13,662 nt of DNA from Chloroflexota bacterium (GCA_020845495.1 JADLFM010000181.1:1-13662); one strand, 5' to 3'. Counted from the stretch's first letter, positions 5,406-12,956 are shown. Program-made: numbers and translations. The notes: generated by a model from the letters alone, not told the origin.

Positions 5406-6712
5406 CTATCGCGATCCTGGCCGACGATCTGACCGGCGCGTGCGACGCCGCTGCGCCCTTCGCACGACATGGCCTCGCGACCCAGGTGCTGCTCGCTCCC
5501 CGGCCGGCCCCTGCCGCCCGGCCGGGCAGCGATCTGGCCGTTGTCTCGCTCGACGCCGACACGCGCCGGCTGAGCCGCCGGCTTGCCGTGGCTCGGACGA
5601 TGGCCGCCGCGCACGCCCTCCGGGCCGGCGGCGCGACGCTGCTCTTCCGCAAGATCGACTCGACTCTGCGCGGTCACGTCGGGCCGGAGGTTCTGGCCTG
5701 TATGCGAGCCTGGGAAGCGCCACTCGCGATCGTCTGCCCGTCGTTCCCCGCGATGGGCCGCTGGGTCCAGAATGGGAATCTGTTCGTCGATGGGCGCGGC
5801 AAGCTCGGAGAGGTGGCGTCGCTGGCCAGGCTGCCCATCGGCCGTCGCACCGTGCGGCTCGGGCTGGAGACCGTGGGGGCCGGCGCGGAGGCGGTCACGC
5901 AGGCGCTCGACGACCTCGCGAGGCATGGGGCGCGGGTGGTGGTGGTAGACGCGAACACGCCGCTCCATCTGAGCACGCTGGTCGAGGCGTCCGTTCGGCG
6001 GCAGCCGCCGGTCCTGCTGGCCGGCTCAGCCGGGCTGGCCTCGGCGCTCGCGGGCTGGGCAGCCGGCCCGGACAGCCCGCTCCCCATGCACGCCGTCCCA
6101 GCGTCAGCGCCAGAAGCGGACCCTGCCGGCCCGCCCTGGCTGGTGGTCGTCGGCAGTCAGACGGAAGTCAGCCAGCATCAGGTGGTGGAGCTTGCGCGGG
6201 CAGGTGCCTGTGTGTTGGAACTGGATGTCGACGAGCTCCTGACCCGGCGCGCCGCCGAGCAGGCTGGCCGACGCGCGGTAGCATTCCTCCACGAAACGAT
6301 TACCCCGGTCCTGCGGCTGGTCGTCTCGCCGAATGCCGAGGGAATGCGCAGCCGTGGGCCACGCCTGGACGACCGGGCCGCTCGGGCGCTTGGGCGCGCC
6401 TGCCGGGTTGCGCTGGAAGCCGCCGGCCGTGACGGGATCGTCCCGGGCGGCCTCTTCTTGACCGGTGGCCTGACGGCCCGCGCCTGTCTGCTCGAGTTGG
6501 GCGCGGCTGGCCTGCGCCTGGAGCGCGAGCCACTGCCGGGGATTGCAGCCGGCAGGGCTGTTGGTGGCCGCTGGGATGGGCGGCAGGTCATCACGAAGGC
6601 GGGTGGGTTCGGCGCTCCGGATGCGATTCGTCGGCTGGTCAGGCCGCGCTCGGCCCGTCGCCCGTTACTCGCCGTGGCAAGCGACCAGACGTCACGCCCC
6701 TCAGCCTCGTAA
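5402..6712 (+). CDS. Four-carbon acid sugar kinase family protein (DUF1537, OtnK/DtnK-like)
   Basis: Members of this family phosphorylate four-carbon sugar acids such as threonate, erythronate or 3-oxo-tetronate with ATP, feeding an aldolase or PdxA2-type dehydrogenase. The 436-aa product shows the N-terminal sugar-binding motif LADDLTGACD (6-15), KIDSTLRGHVGPE (84-96), CPSFPAMGR, GSAGLASAL in the middle, and the C-terminal nucleotide-binding motifs LTGGLTA (353-359) and TKAGGFG (398-404). All hallmark motifs are intact. The GTG at 5402 is chosen because GGGGAA lies at 5391-5396 and homologues begin 4-6 residues before ADDLTGA. Longer in-frame ORFs reach back through the alkA repeat and read as GRPAA repeats, an artefact. 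The usual partner aldolase, PdxA2 or transporter genes are absent from the window. Confidence 0.88.
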   Translation: MTIAILADDLTGACDAAAPFARHGLATQVLLAPRPAPAARPGSDLAVVSLDADTRRLSRRLAVARTMAAAHALRAGGATLLFRKIDSTLRGHVGPEVLACMRAWEAPLAIVCPSFPAMGRWVQNGNLFVDGRGKLGEVASLARLPIGRRTVRLGLETVGAGAEAVTQALDDLARHGARVVVVDANTPLHLSTLVEASVRRQPPVLLAGSAGLASALAGWAAGPDSPLPMHAVPASAPEADPAGPPWLVVVGSQTEVSQHQVVELARAGACVLELDVDELLTRRAAEQAGRRAVAFLHETITPVLRLVVSPNAEGMRSRGPRLDDRAARALGRACRVALEAAGRDGIVPGGLFLTGGLTARACLLELGAAGLRLEREPLPGIAAGRAVGGRWDGRQVITKAGGFGAPDAIRRLVRPRSARRPLLAVASDQTSRPSAS

Positions 6713-6795
6713 ATAGCCCGTCATGGAGATGCGCCACCCGCGCCACACACACTGTGATGGACCTTACTCGCACCGCCACCGTCGGATCGAGAGGA

Positions 6796-7554
6796 ATGAT
6801 GGACGTCCGCGCTCGGGTCGCCGTCGAGTCGGCACCTGACGATTCGGTCGTCGAGTCGGCACCTGACGGTGCAGCCGTCGAGCCAGACCACGGCCACGGG
6901 TGTTGCGATGCCTGCGCGTCCAGACCGGCTGTCACCGAGGAGGTGGGCACGCGGCTGCGCCGGTGGGCGTGGTGGTTGACCGGCTTCACCATCGCGTGGA
7001 ACGTCCTCGAAGCGCTCGTGGCCATCGGCAGCGGGCTGGCCGCCGGTTCGATCGCGTTGATCGGCTTCGGGCTGGACTCGGTCGTCGAAGTGTCGAGTGC
7101 GCTGGTGATCGTCTGGCGGCTTAGCCGACGAGAGCGCAGTCATGCAGCGAGCGTGCGGGCCGAGCGGCGCGCCGTCCGAGCGATCGCCCTGACGTTCCTC
7201 GCGATCGCGGCATATGTGACCGTGGACGCGCTGACCCAACTGCTCGGCCTGGCCGAGGAACCGGAGCGGAGCCCGATTGGACTGGCACTGGTCGCGTTGT
7301 CGCTCGTCGTCATGCCGACGCTCGCCTGGGCCAAGCGGCGGGTGGCGACGAGACTCGGATCGGCGGCCCTGCGCGCCGACGCCGCCGAGACCCAGTTGTG
7401 CACCTACCTCTCCGGCGTGGTACTCGTCGGGCTGGCGGCGAACGCACTGGCCGGCTGGTGGTGGATGGACTCACTGGCCGGCCTCATCGTAGCGGCACTC
7501 GCAGTGCGCGAGGCGTGGGCAGCCTGGACGAGCGGCGAATTGTGTAGTTGCTAA
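6796..7554 (+). CDS. Cation diffusion facilitator-type transporter with Cys/His-rich ends
   Basis: This is a predicted inner-membrane metal cation exporter of about 252 aa. Five to six hydrophobic helices run from about 58 to 243. Candidate metal ligands are Asp94 and Glu98 in GFGLDSVVE (helix 2) and Glu198 and Cys202 in DAAETQLC (helix 5), in the positions where YiiP-type proteins use Asp/Asp and His/Asp. The cytoplasmic C-terminal domain of large CDF proteins is absent. The N-terminal tail holds a metal-binding-like HGHGCCDAC (32-40) and the protein ends LCSC. The start is uncertain: adjacent ATGs at 6796 and 6799 follow GAGAGGA very closely, and an in-frame ATG at 6754 has no binding site. 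Metal specificity is unknown; the Cys ligands favour a soft metal, which is inference. Confidence 0.85.
   Translation: MMDVRARVAVESAPDDSVVESAPDGAAVEPDHGHGCCDACASRPAVTEEVGTRLRRWAWWLTGFTIAWNVLEALVAIGSGLAAGSIALIGFGLDSVVEVSSALVIVWRLSRRERSHAASVRAERRAVRAIALTFLAIAAYVTVDALTQLLGLAEEPERSPIGLALVALSLVVMPTLAWAKRRVATRLGSAALRADAAETQLCTYLSGVVLVGLAANALAGWWWMDSLAGLIVAALAVREAWAAWTSGELCSC
6823..6882. repeat. 27-bp imperfect tandem duplication in the transporter N-terminus
   Basis: GTCGAGTCGGCACCTGACG begins at 6823 and again at 6850, and a third partial copy starts at 6877. The period is 27 bp, or nine codons, encoding VESAPDxxx twice. It lies in the disordered-looking tail before the metal-binding motif and keeps the reading frame. 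Confidence 0.85.
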
Positions 7555-7752
7555 CGGCCCGCCGAGCCCCATTCCGAGCGCAGTGCCGACATCGTCTGGA
7601 CGCAGCGCGCTGGGCGAGCGGAGCGCAGCGCATCCCCCTTGTGCGATCTCTACACGTTCTCACTATGTCACAACGATTCCTCTACGCTCGTTCACGGCTG
7701 TCTCGCGCGCCACACGGGCGGGCACTCCTTATCAGGTGAGAATACAAGTCCG
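7555..7752. other. Intergenic region before the diguanylate cyclase gene
   Basis: There is no gene here. A 10-bp palindrome CAGCGCGCTG lies at 7603-7612 and AGGTGAG at 7734-7740 is a weakly placed ribosome binding site for the next gene. The cyclase reading frame stays open back to 7639, but that segment has no REC-like sequence. I see no convincing promoter hexamers. Confidence 0.4.
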
Positions 7753-8703
7753 ATGCGCGTCTTGATCGCCGAAGATAGCTCGATGGGGCGGCTGCTGCTG
7801 CAACGGACCATCGAACGGATGGGCCACGAGTGTCTGACTGCGACCGACGGCATCGAAGCGTGGAGCCTGTTCGAGCGAGAAATCCCTGACGTCGTCATCA
7901 GCGATTGGCTGATGCCGGGCATGGAAGGCCCGGAGTTGTGCCGGCGCGTCCGCGAACGCCCGAACACTCCCTATGCGTACTTCGTCTTCCTGACCGCACT
8001 CGGCGACCGCCAGCACGCCGTTACCGGCGTCCGCGCCGGCGCCGACGACTACCTGACCAAACCGCTCGATCCGCACGAGCTCCAGGTCTGCTTGATCGTG
8101 GCCGAGCGGGTGGTCGGCCTGCATCGTCAACTGGCTCAGCAAGCCGCCGAACTAGAGCAGGCCAATCGCGAGTTGTACGAGACGGCCCGCACCGATGCAC
8201 TCACGCGGGTGGGGAACCGCCTGCGGCTCGAAGAAGACTTGCGCGCACTCCAGGCACGGGCCGACCGGTACGGTCATCGGTACTGCCTCGCCCTCTGCGA
8301 CCTCGACCGTTTCAAGGAATACAACGACCGCTACGGCCATCCGAGCGGTGATGCTGCGCTTCGGGAGATTGCCAGTCTGTTCGTGCGACAGTGTCGGAGC
8401 GGCGACAGCATCTACCGTTACGGCGGCGAGGAGTTCATCGTCATCATGCCGGAGCTGTCGTTGGCAGAGGCCGGCGGCGTCCTCGACCGGGTTCGCTCGG
8501 CGGTGCACGCGGCCGCGATACCCCACGCCTCGAACGGCCAACATGGCATCGTTACCGTCAGTGCCGGCGTCGCCGCGAGCGACCTCAGCGATCGGACCGG
8601 GCGCGGCATCCTCGCCCGCGCCGACGCGGCCCTCTACCGCGCCAAGACCGAGGGCCGCGACCGGGTCTGCCTCGACGAGCCCATCCCAGCTACCGTCTGC
8701 TGA
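7753..8703 (+). CDS. Response regulator with REC and GGDEF domains (diguanylate cyclase)
   Basis: This is a predicted phosphorylation-controlled enzyme, 316 aa, that makes cyclic di-GMP from two GTP in the cytoplasm. The REC domain (1 to about 118) has the acidic pair Glu7/Asp8, phosphoacceptor Asp51, Thr81 and Lys103. A short coiled-coil linker (about 122-145) follows. The GGDEF domain (about 146-308) has DLDRFKEYND (183-192) and the active-site GGEEF (224-228). The product-inhibition I-site RSGD (215-218) lies exactly five residues before it, so feedback inhibition is likely retained. This is the PleD/WspR style of output without a second REC. ATG 7753 begins directly at the first REC strand. 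No cognate histidine kinase or cyclic di-GMP receptor is in the window. Confidence 0.93.
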   Translation: MRVLIAEDSSMGRLLLQRTIERMGHECLTATDGIEAWSLFEREIPDVVISDWLMPGMEGPELCRRVRERPNTPYAYFVFLTALGDRQHAVTGVRAGADDYLTKPLDPHELQVCLIVAERVVGLHRQLAQQAAELEQANRELYETARTDALTRVGNRLRLEEDLRALQARADRYGHRYCLALCDLDRFKEYNDRYGHPSGDAALREIASLFVRQCRSGDSIYRYGGEEFIVIMPELSLAEAGGVLDRVRSAVHAAAIPHASNGQHGIVTVSAGVAASDLSDRTGRGILARADAALYRAKTEGRDRVCLDEPIPATVC

Positions 8704-9114
8704 CCCTGCTAGCCGACGCGCCCGGCCCGATCCTGACTGGCGCCTCATACACGTCCGTCACGGGCGTTCTTCGTGCGGGGGAATACGTCGTAGCGCTGTC
8801 GAACCGGAGTCATCGACGGAAGGTCGATAGATCGTCGATACTGGATCTCCGAGCGTGCGCGCTATCGACTCGCCATCTATAAGGCGTCGTACGCCCGGTA
8901 GATCGTCATCGGCCGCTATCTCGCGAGGGTCACCGGCTTCATCCAGCTTTGATCCAGCAGACAGTTTCAGCATCGTGAGCCGTGGGATGGGGGCTCAGCG
9001 AGTCTCGTACCATCGGCATGACGGGCAGCTATGATGCTTCCGTTCTGACGCACGGTGCGGCCGATGGCGAGACGTTGCCCGGCCAGCGCCGATCTCTGTC
9101 GAACGGGAGGCGCC
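8704..9114. other. 411-bp intergenic region
   Basis: I see no gene on either strand. Features are weak: an inverted repeat GTCGATAG (8823-8830) and CTATCGAC (8862-8869) 31 nt apart, a direct repeat TAGATCGTC at 8828-8836 and 8899-8907, and possible -10 hexamers TATAAG (8878-8883) and TATGAT (near 9030) without matching -35 elements. The GGGAGG at 9105-9110 is the ribosome binding site of the next gene. This size leaves room for a regulated promoter or a small RNA, but nothing specific is recognised. Confidence 0.35.
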
Positions 9115-10848
9115 ATGGCGGGCGCACGGGATACCACCTGGATCGTCGCGAAAGACCAGGCTGAGGCCGAGCATGGCATGGTTGCCTCGCTCCATCCGCT
9201 CGCGTCGGCGGCGGGCCTCGAGATCCTGAAGGCCGGCGGGAACGCGGTCGACGCGGCCGTTGCCACGGCGTTCGCGGTCGGCGTTGTCGAGCCGTTCATG
9301 AGCGGTGTGGGCGGCGTCGCCGCGATGGTCTTCCATCAGGTAGCGACCGGCCGGACCGTCGTGGTAGACGGGTCGAGCACGGCGCCGCTGGCTGCCCGTG
9401 AGGATACGTTCGAGTTGGCGCCACCCGGCGAGGCCGCCGGGATGTACGGCTGGCGTGGCACCGTCGGGAACGCCCAGAACGAGGGCTTCCGCTCGCCCAT
9501 CGTACCTGGGATGCCCGGCGCCATGCTCCACGCGCTCGCGAGGTACGGTTCAGGGAGGGTGACGCGCCAGCAGGTGCTGGCCCCCGCCATTCGTCTCGCC
9601 GAAGAGGGCTTCCCAATCGACCCATACGTCGCCAGCACCACTGCGTTCGAGCAGCGCAAGCTACGCCGTTACGAGGAGGCGTTCCGGACCTACTTCCAGG
9701 CGGATGGCACTCCGTATACCCCGGGCAGCCTCGGCAAAGACCCGGACCGCTTCGCGCAGCCGGACCTCGGGCGGACCCTGCGCGCCCTTGCCGAGCACGG
9801 TGCCGAGGTGTTCTATCAGGGCGACATCGCCGAACAGATCGCGCGGGATATCCAGGCCCACGGCGGCCTGCTCTCACGCGAAGATCTGGCATCGTACCGC
9901 CCGCGCGTGCTGGAGCCGCTCGAAGTCGGCTACCGTGGTGCGACGGTTCAGGGCATCCCGAAGACGTCCGGTTGCGTTACGGCCTACGAGATCCTGAACG
10001 TGCTGGAGCAGTTCGACCTGGCGTCGCTGGGGCAAGGTTCGGCAGCCTCGCTGCACCTGATCGCCGAGGCGAGCCGCCGGGCGTTTCAAGACCGCTTCAC
10101 CTATCTTGCCGATCCGGACAGGCAGGCGGTCCCCTTCGAGGGCGTGCTCTCCAAAGCGTACGCCGCCGCCTGCGCCGCCACCATCGACCCGGATCGCGCA
10201 GACCCAGAGGCCGGCCCCGGCGATCCCTGGGTGTACGAGCCGGGTGGGCGCACGAGCGGTCGGCCCGGCGGTGTGGCGGCCGGCGACGGTTGCACCACCC
10301 ATCTGACCGTCGTCGATGCCGAGCGAAACGTCGTCTCGCTGACCACCACCCTCGGAGAATTGTTCGGCAGCGCGATCGTGCCGAAGGGCACCGGCATCCT
10401 GCTCAACAACGGCATGACCTGGTTCAACCCGGAACCGGGCACGGTGAACTCGATCGAGCCAGGTAAGCGCATCCTCTGGGCGCCCACCCCGACGATCGTC
10501 CTGCGCGATGGCCGGCCGATCCTGGCGCTCGGCGCGCCGGGCGGACGGCGAATCGTGACGGCGGTCGTGCAAAGTCTGGTAAACGTGCTGGACTACGGGC
10601 TTGGGGTGCAGGAGGCGGTGAGCCGGCCGCGCATCCATTCCGAAGGTCCCACGACGATGGCTGAGGAACGGCTCGGACGAGAGACGCTGGGTGGACTGGC
10701 GGCACGTGGCCAGCGGCTGAAGGTGATCCAGGAGAGCGGTGCAGCCTTCAGTTTCGCGCGGCCGAACGCCATCGCCATCGACCCAGTCGCCGGCCGTCTG
10801 ACCGGCGGCGTCAATCAGTTCACCCCATCCACGGCGCTCGGCTACTAA
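9115..10848 (+). CDS. Gamma-glutamyltransferase superfamily Ntn-hydrolase with altered substrate pocket
   Basis: This is a 577-aa proenzyme that should cleave itself before Thr394 in GCTTHLTVVD to give large and small subunits, the new N-terminal Thr being the nucleophile. The fold is clear: VASLHPLASAAG (23-34), GGNAVDAAVA (41-50), SGVGG (63-67), GILLNN (427-432) and GAPGG. However, residues that hold the gamma-glutamyl group in E. coli GGT differ: Arg114 is Ser87, Asn411 is Gly414, Gln430 is Gly433, Asp433 is Trp436, Ser462/Ser463 are Trp455/Ala456, and the lid loop is about 10 residues shorter. It has no signal peptide, so it is probably cytoplasmic. An amidohydrolase or other acyl hydrolase role is likelier than glutathione cleavage. 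ATG 9115 follows GGGAGG at 4-nt spacing. An SDR gene starts 89 nt downstream. Confidence 0.87.
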   Translation: MAGARDTTWIVAKDQAEAEHGMVASLHPLASAAGLEILKAGGNAVDAAVATAFAVGVVEPFMSGVGGVAAMVFHQVATGRTVVVDGSSTAPLAAREDTFELAPPGEAAGMYGWRGTVGNAQNEGFRSPIVPGMPGAMLHALARYGSGRVTRQQVLAPAIRLAEEGFPIDPYVASTTAFEQRKLRRYEEAFRTYFQADGTPYTPGSLGKDPDRFAQPDLGRTLRALAEHGAEVFYQGDIAEQIARDIQAHGGLLSREDLASYRPRVLEPLEVGYRGATVQGIPKTSGCVTAYEILNVLEQFDLASLGQGSAASLHLIAEASRRAFQDRFTYLADPDRQAVPFEGVLSKAYAAACAATIDPDRADPEAGPGDPWVYEPGGRTSGRPGGVAAGDGCTTHLTVVDAERNVVSLTTTLGELFGSAIVPKGTGILLNNGMTWFNPEPGTVNSIEPGKRILWAPTPTIVLRDGRPILALGAPGGRRIVTAVVQSLVNVLDYGLGVQEAVSRPRIHSEGPTTMAEERLGRETLGGLAARGQRLKVIQESGAAFSFARPNAIAIDPVAGRLTGGVNQFTPSTALGY

Positions 10849-10860
10849 AGGCACGCCAGA

Positions 10861-10895
10861 GAGCATCCCCAGCCACGATGGGGAGCATCCCCAGC
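10861..10895 (+). other. Direct repeat forming two mutually exclusive hairpins
   Basis: GAGCATCCCCAGC occurs at 10861-10873 and 10883-10895. CCCCA (10867-10871) can pair with TGGGG (10879-10883). The same G-run, GGGGA (10880-10884), can instead pair with TCCCC (10888-10892). The two 5-bp stems share the G-run and cannot coexist. This lies between the hydrolase stop and the SDR start. Confidence 0.4.
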
Positions 10896-10937
10896 ACAGA
10901 CCATCTCGACACAGAGCGTCGAGAGAGAGGGCAGCAC

Positions 10938-11771
10938 ATGGCAACCCGACGACTCGAAGGCCAGGGGGCAATCGTGACCGGCGGGGCGACCGGCATCGGT
11001 GGGGCAACGGCGCGACGGCTCGCCGAGGATGGCGCGAACGTCCTGATCCCGGACGTCGATCTGGAGGGTGCGCAGGAGCAGGTAGCGCGGATCCGCGCGG
11101 CCGGCGGCACGGCCGAGGCGATGCGGGCCGACACCGGCATCCATGCCGACGTGAAAGCGATGGTCGAGCGGGCGGCGGAGCTTTGGGGCGAGGTCCGGAT
11201 CGTCGTCAACAACGCCTACAGCGGACCGATCTCCGGCAGCGCCGAGGAGGTCGAAGAGGAAGGCTGGGATCGCGGCCTGGACGTGATGGTGAAGTCGATG
11301 TACCTGGCGGCCAGGTACGCGGTGCCACTGATGCGCAAGGCGGGCGGCGGCTCGATCGTCAACCTGGCGTCCGTCCACGGCTTGCTGATGGCGCCTCGGT
11401 CACTGGTCTACGAGACGGCGAAGTCGGCGGTGATCGGGCTCACGAAGCAGATGGCGTGCGACTTCGGTCCGGATGGCATCCGAGTCAACGCGATCTGCCC
11501 GGGCCACATCGTGACCGAGCGAATCCAGGAGCAGTGGGACGAGCACCCAGACGGTCTGCGCTATTTCGCGCAGCAGTACCCACTCCGCCGGACCGGGAAG
11601 CCGGCCGACATCGCGAACGCCATCGCCTTCCTCTGCTCGGACGACGCATCGTTCATCACCGGCCATGCTCTGGTGGTCGACGGCGGCCTGACGATCCAGT
11701 TGCAGGAGAATCTGGGCGTCAACCTCGGGCACTATCTGAAGGAGCAGCCGGACACCTGGTACCCGTACTAA
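10938..11771 (+). CDS. Short-chain dehydrogenase/reductase (classical SDR, NAD type)
   Basis: This is a predicted cytoplasmic NAD(H)-dependent oxidoreductase of 277 aa acting on an alcohol or ketone. The cofactor motif TGGATGIG is at 14-21, Asp39 at the end of strand 2 favours NAD over NADP, and NNA is at 91-93. The catalytic Ser145, Tyr158 and Lys162 (YETAK) are present, and VNAICPG follows. The tetrad Asn usually found in the vNl-type helix 4 motif appears to be Met117 (LDVMVK), which is unusual. A C-terminal tail after VVDGG is about 25 residues long. ATG 10938 follows GAGAGAGG about 8 nt upstream; an in-frame ATG at 10878 lies inside the hairpin region. It probably shares a transcript with the upstream Ntn-hydrolase and may oxidise a product of it. 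Confidence 0.92.
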   Translation: MATRRLEGQGAIVTGGATGIGGATARRLAEDGANVLIPDVDLEGAQEQVARIRAAGGTAEAMRADTGIHADVKAMVERAAELWGEVRIVVNNAYSGPISGSAEEVEEEGWDRGLDVMVKSMYLAARYAVPLMRKAGGGSIVNLASVHGLLMAPRSLVYETAKSAVIGLTKQMACDFGPDGIRVNAICPGHIVTERIQEQWDEHPDGLRYFAQQYPLRRTGKPADIANAIAFLCSDDASFITGHALVVDGGLTIQLQENLGVNLGHYLKEQPDTWYPY

Positions 11772-11793
11772 GCGACGAACGCCCCTTCGTCGC
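11772..11793 (+). terminator. Intrinsic terminator candidate directly after the SDR stop codon
   Basis: GCGACGAA (11772-11779) and TTCGTCGC (11786-11793) form a perfect 8-bp stem with a CGCCCC loop, starting at the base after the TAA. The following CTGCTCTTCTTC is pyrimidine-rich rather than a pure T-tract. Confidence 0.55.
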
Positions 11794-12192
11794 CTGCTCT
11801 TCTTCGCGTGCACCTGGAAGGGGGTGCGACATGGCCGGAGCACCGGCCGCCGGCCCACGGTAGCACCGATTCACTCATCGGGCTGAAGGAGAGGCAGGAG
11901 GTTTCGGGATAGGAGGATCCTCGGCATGTAGGCATGTAGGCGTGTAGAGAGCCTTCGAGTGTGTCGTTAGCCCGAGTAGTAACCGAGCAGGTATGGTGTA
12001 CGCGCGCATGGTTCGTCGCGCATCCTGCCATCTGGTATCACTCTCGGCACGTAGCCCGTGGCGAACACAGGCGTCTGCGCAGCGTTCGTTCACGTTTCCC
12101 CGTTCGTAGAGCCCTCGTTCTCACCGCCCCCTGTAGGCAGCCCTCTGCATGCACTCCTCCTTCACCCACTCTCGGTTCGGGCAGCCCCTGTC
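11794..12192. other. About 400 bp without a recognised gene
   Basis: The region has a GGCCGG-AGCA-CCGGCC hairpin (11833-11848) and an 8-bp tandem repeat GGCATGTA, three copies with one change, at 11923-11946. A ten-codon ORF (MAGAPAAGPR) starts at ATG 11831 behind AAGGGGGTG, but nothing else supports it. The membrane-protein frame is open back to a GTG at 12058, yet that segment is Pro-rich and non-hydrophobic, so I treat it as untranslated. Confidence 0.35.
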
Positions 12193-12954
12193 ATGCATCC
12201 TCTGATCGCTTCGCTCTACGCGGCTGTCCTCCAGTTCGCAGCCGGCTCCCTGCTTGCCACCGTCGCCAGTGACACGCAGGGGGAGGTCACCCCGGGCTTC
12301 TTGCGCCAGGGCGCTCTCGCGGCGCTCGTAGGTGCGCTGCTGGGCTGGCTGCTGGTAGGCGAGGGTCAGCCGGCCGAGCATGTGACCGCACTCGCACTCC
12401 TGCTCCTGGCGGTGGTCTACCTGATCCTGACCTTCACCGGCCGGCTCCGCTTGCGGCGGTCGCTCGGCTGGCTGGCGGTGCTCGTCGGCGGGGTCGGGCT
12501 GGTACTCGCGGCCGTCGCCCGCCCGAGCCCGTCGATGGGGCCGAACTGGACGGCCCTCGCATCGGTCGCCTCGGCGCTGGCACTCGGGGCATCGGTCGTG
12601 GGGTTGATCCTCGGGCACTGGTACCTGGTCACACCTCGCCTCTCGGCCCGCCCGCTCCGACTGCTATGTGACGTGGCGGTCGTGGCGCTGATTGTCCTGT
12701 CCGGGTTCGCACTCTGGTACGTCCTGGAGCGGCCGGCGGCGACGGCCTTCGGTCCGGATACTCCCTGGTTCCGCTGGACCGGCTTCGCGGCGGTGTCGCT
12801 CGTGCCGATCGGGATCACCGTGGCGGCGCGCGTCTGCTGTCAGGAGTGGCCACGCGGCCGGGCGATCCAGGCGGCGACGGGGCTGCTCTACATCACCGCC
12901 GCGATGGTGCTGGCCGGCGCGCTCGCGGGCAACATGGTGTTGCTGACGGGCTGA
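12193..12954 (+). CDS. Polytopic membrane protein of unknown function
   Basis: I do not recognise this family. The 253-aa product shows about eight hydrophobic segments (roughly 5-25, 39-56, 64-82, 91-108, 121-140, 157-177, 194-213, 226-249), so it is almost wholly membrane-embedded. A distinctive GHWYLVTPRLSARPLR (140-155) lies at the end of helix 5 and would sit at the membrane surface; its His and aromatic residues make it the likeliest functional site. A Cys pair (215-216) follows helix 7. No signal sequence, ATPase or enzyme motif is seen. ATG 12193 fits the first helix but has a poor ribosome binding site, and a GTG at 12058 is possible. It lies 56 nt before the Imm-5-like gene on the same strand. 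Confidence 0.72.
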   Translation: MHPLIASLYAAVLQFAAGSLLATVASDTQGEVTPGFLRQGALAALVGALLGWLLVGEGQPAEHVTALALLLLAVVYLILTFTGRLRLRRSLGWLAVLVGGVGLVLAAVARPSPSMGPNWTALASVASALALGASVVGLILGHWYLVTPRLSARPLRLLCDVAVVALIVLSGFALWYVLERPAATAFGPDTPWFRWTGFAAVSLVPIGITVAARVCCQEWPRGRAIQAATGLLYITAAMVLAGALAGNMVLLTG

Positions 12955-12956
12955 CC

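Noticed and set aside
5117..6432. Long frames on both strands through the alkA repeat, reading as RTPRC, GRPAA, GSGAS or RGVRQ repeats
   Set aside because: A 15-bp perfect repeat without stops keeps all six frames open. Only the AlkA frame continues a recognised domain, and the kinase starts after the repeat.
9874..11007. 377-codon open frame on the minus strand
   Set aside because: It is antisense to the hydrolase gene, shows no family-like sequence, and is Arg/His/Gly-rich as expected from codon-biased GC-rich shadow frames.
11831..11863. Ten-codon ORF MAGAPAAGPR with a plausible ribosome binding site
   Set aside because: It overlaps a GC hairpin, is too short to judge, and has no nearby downstream gene that it could lead.
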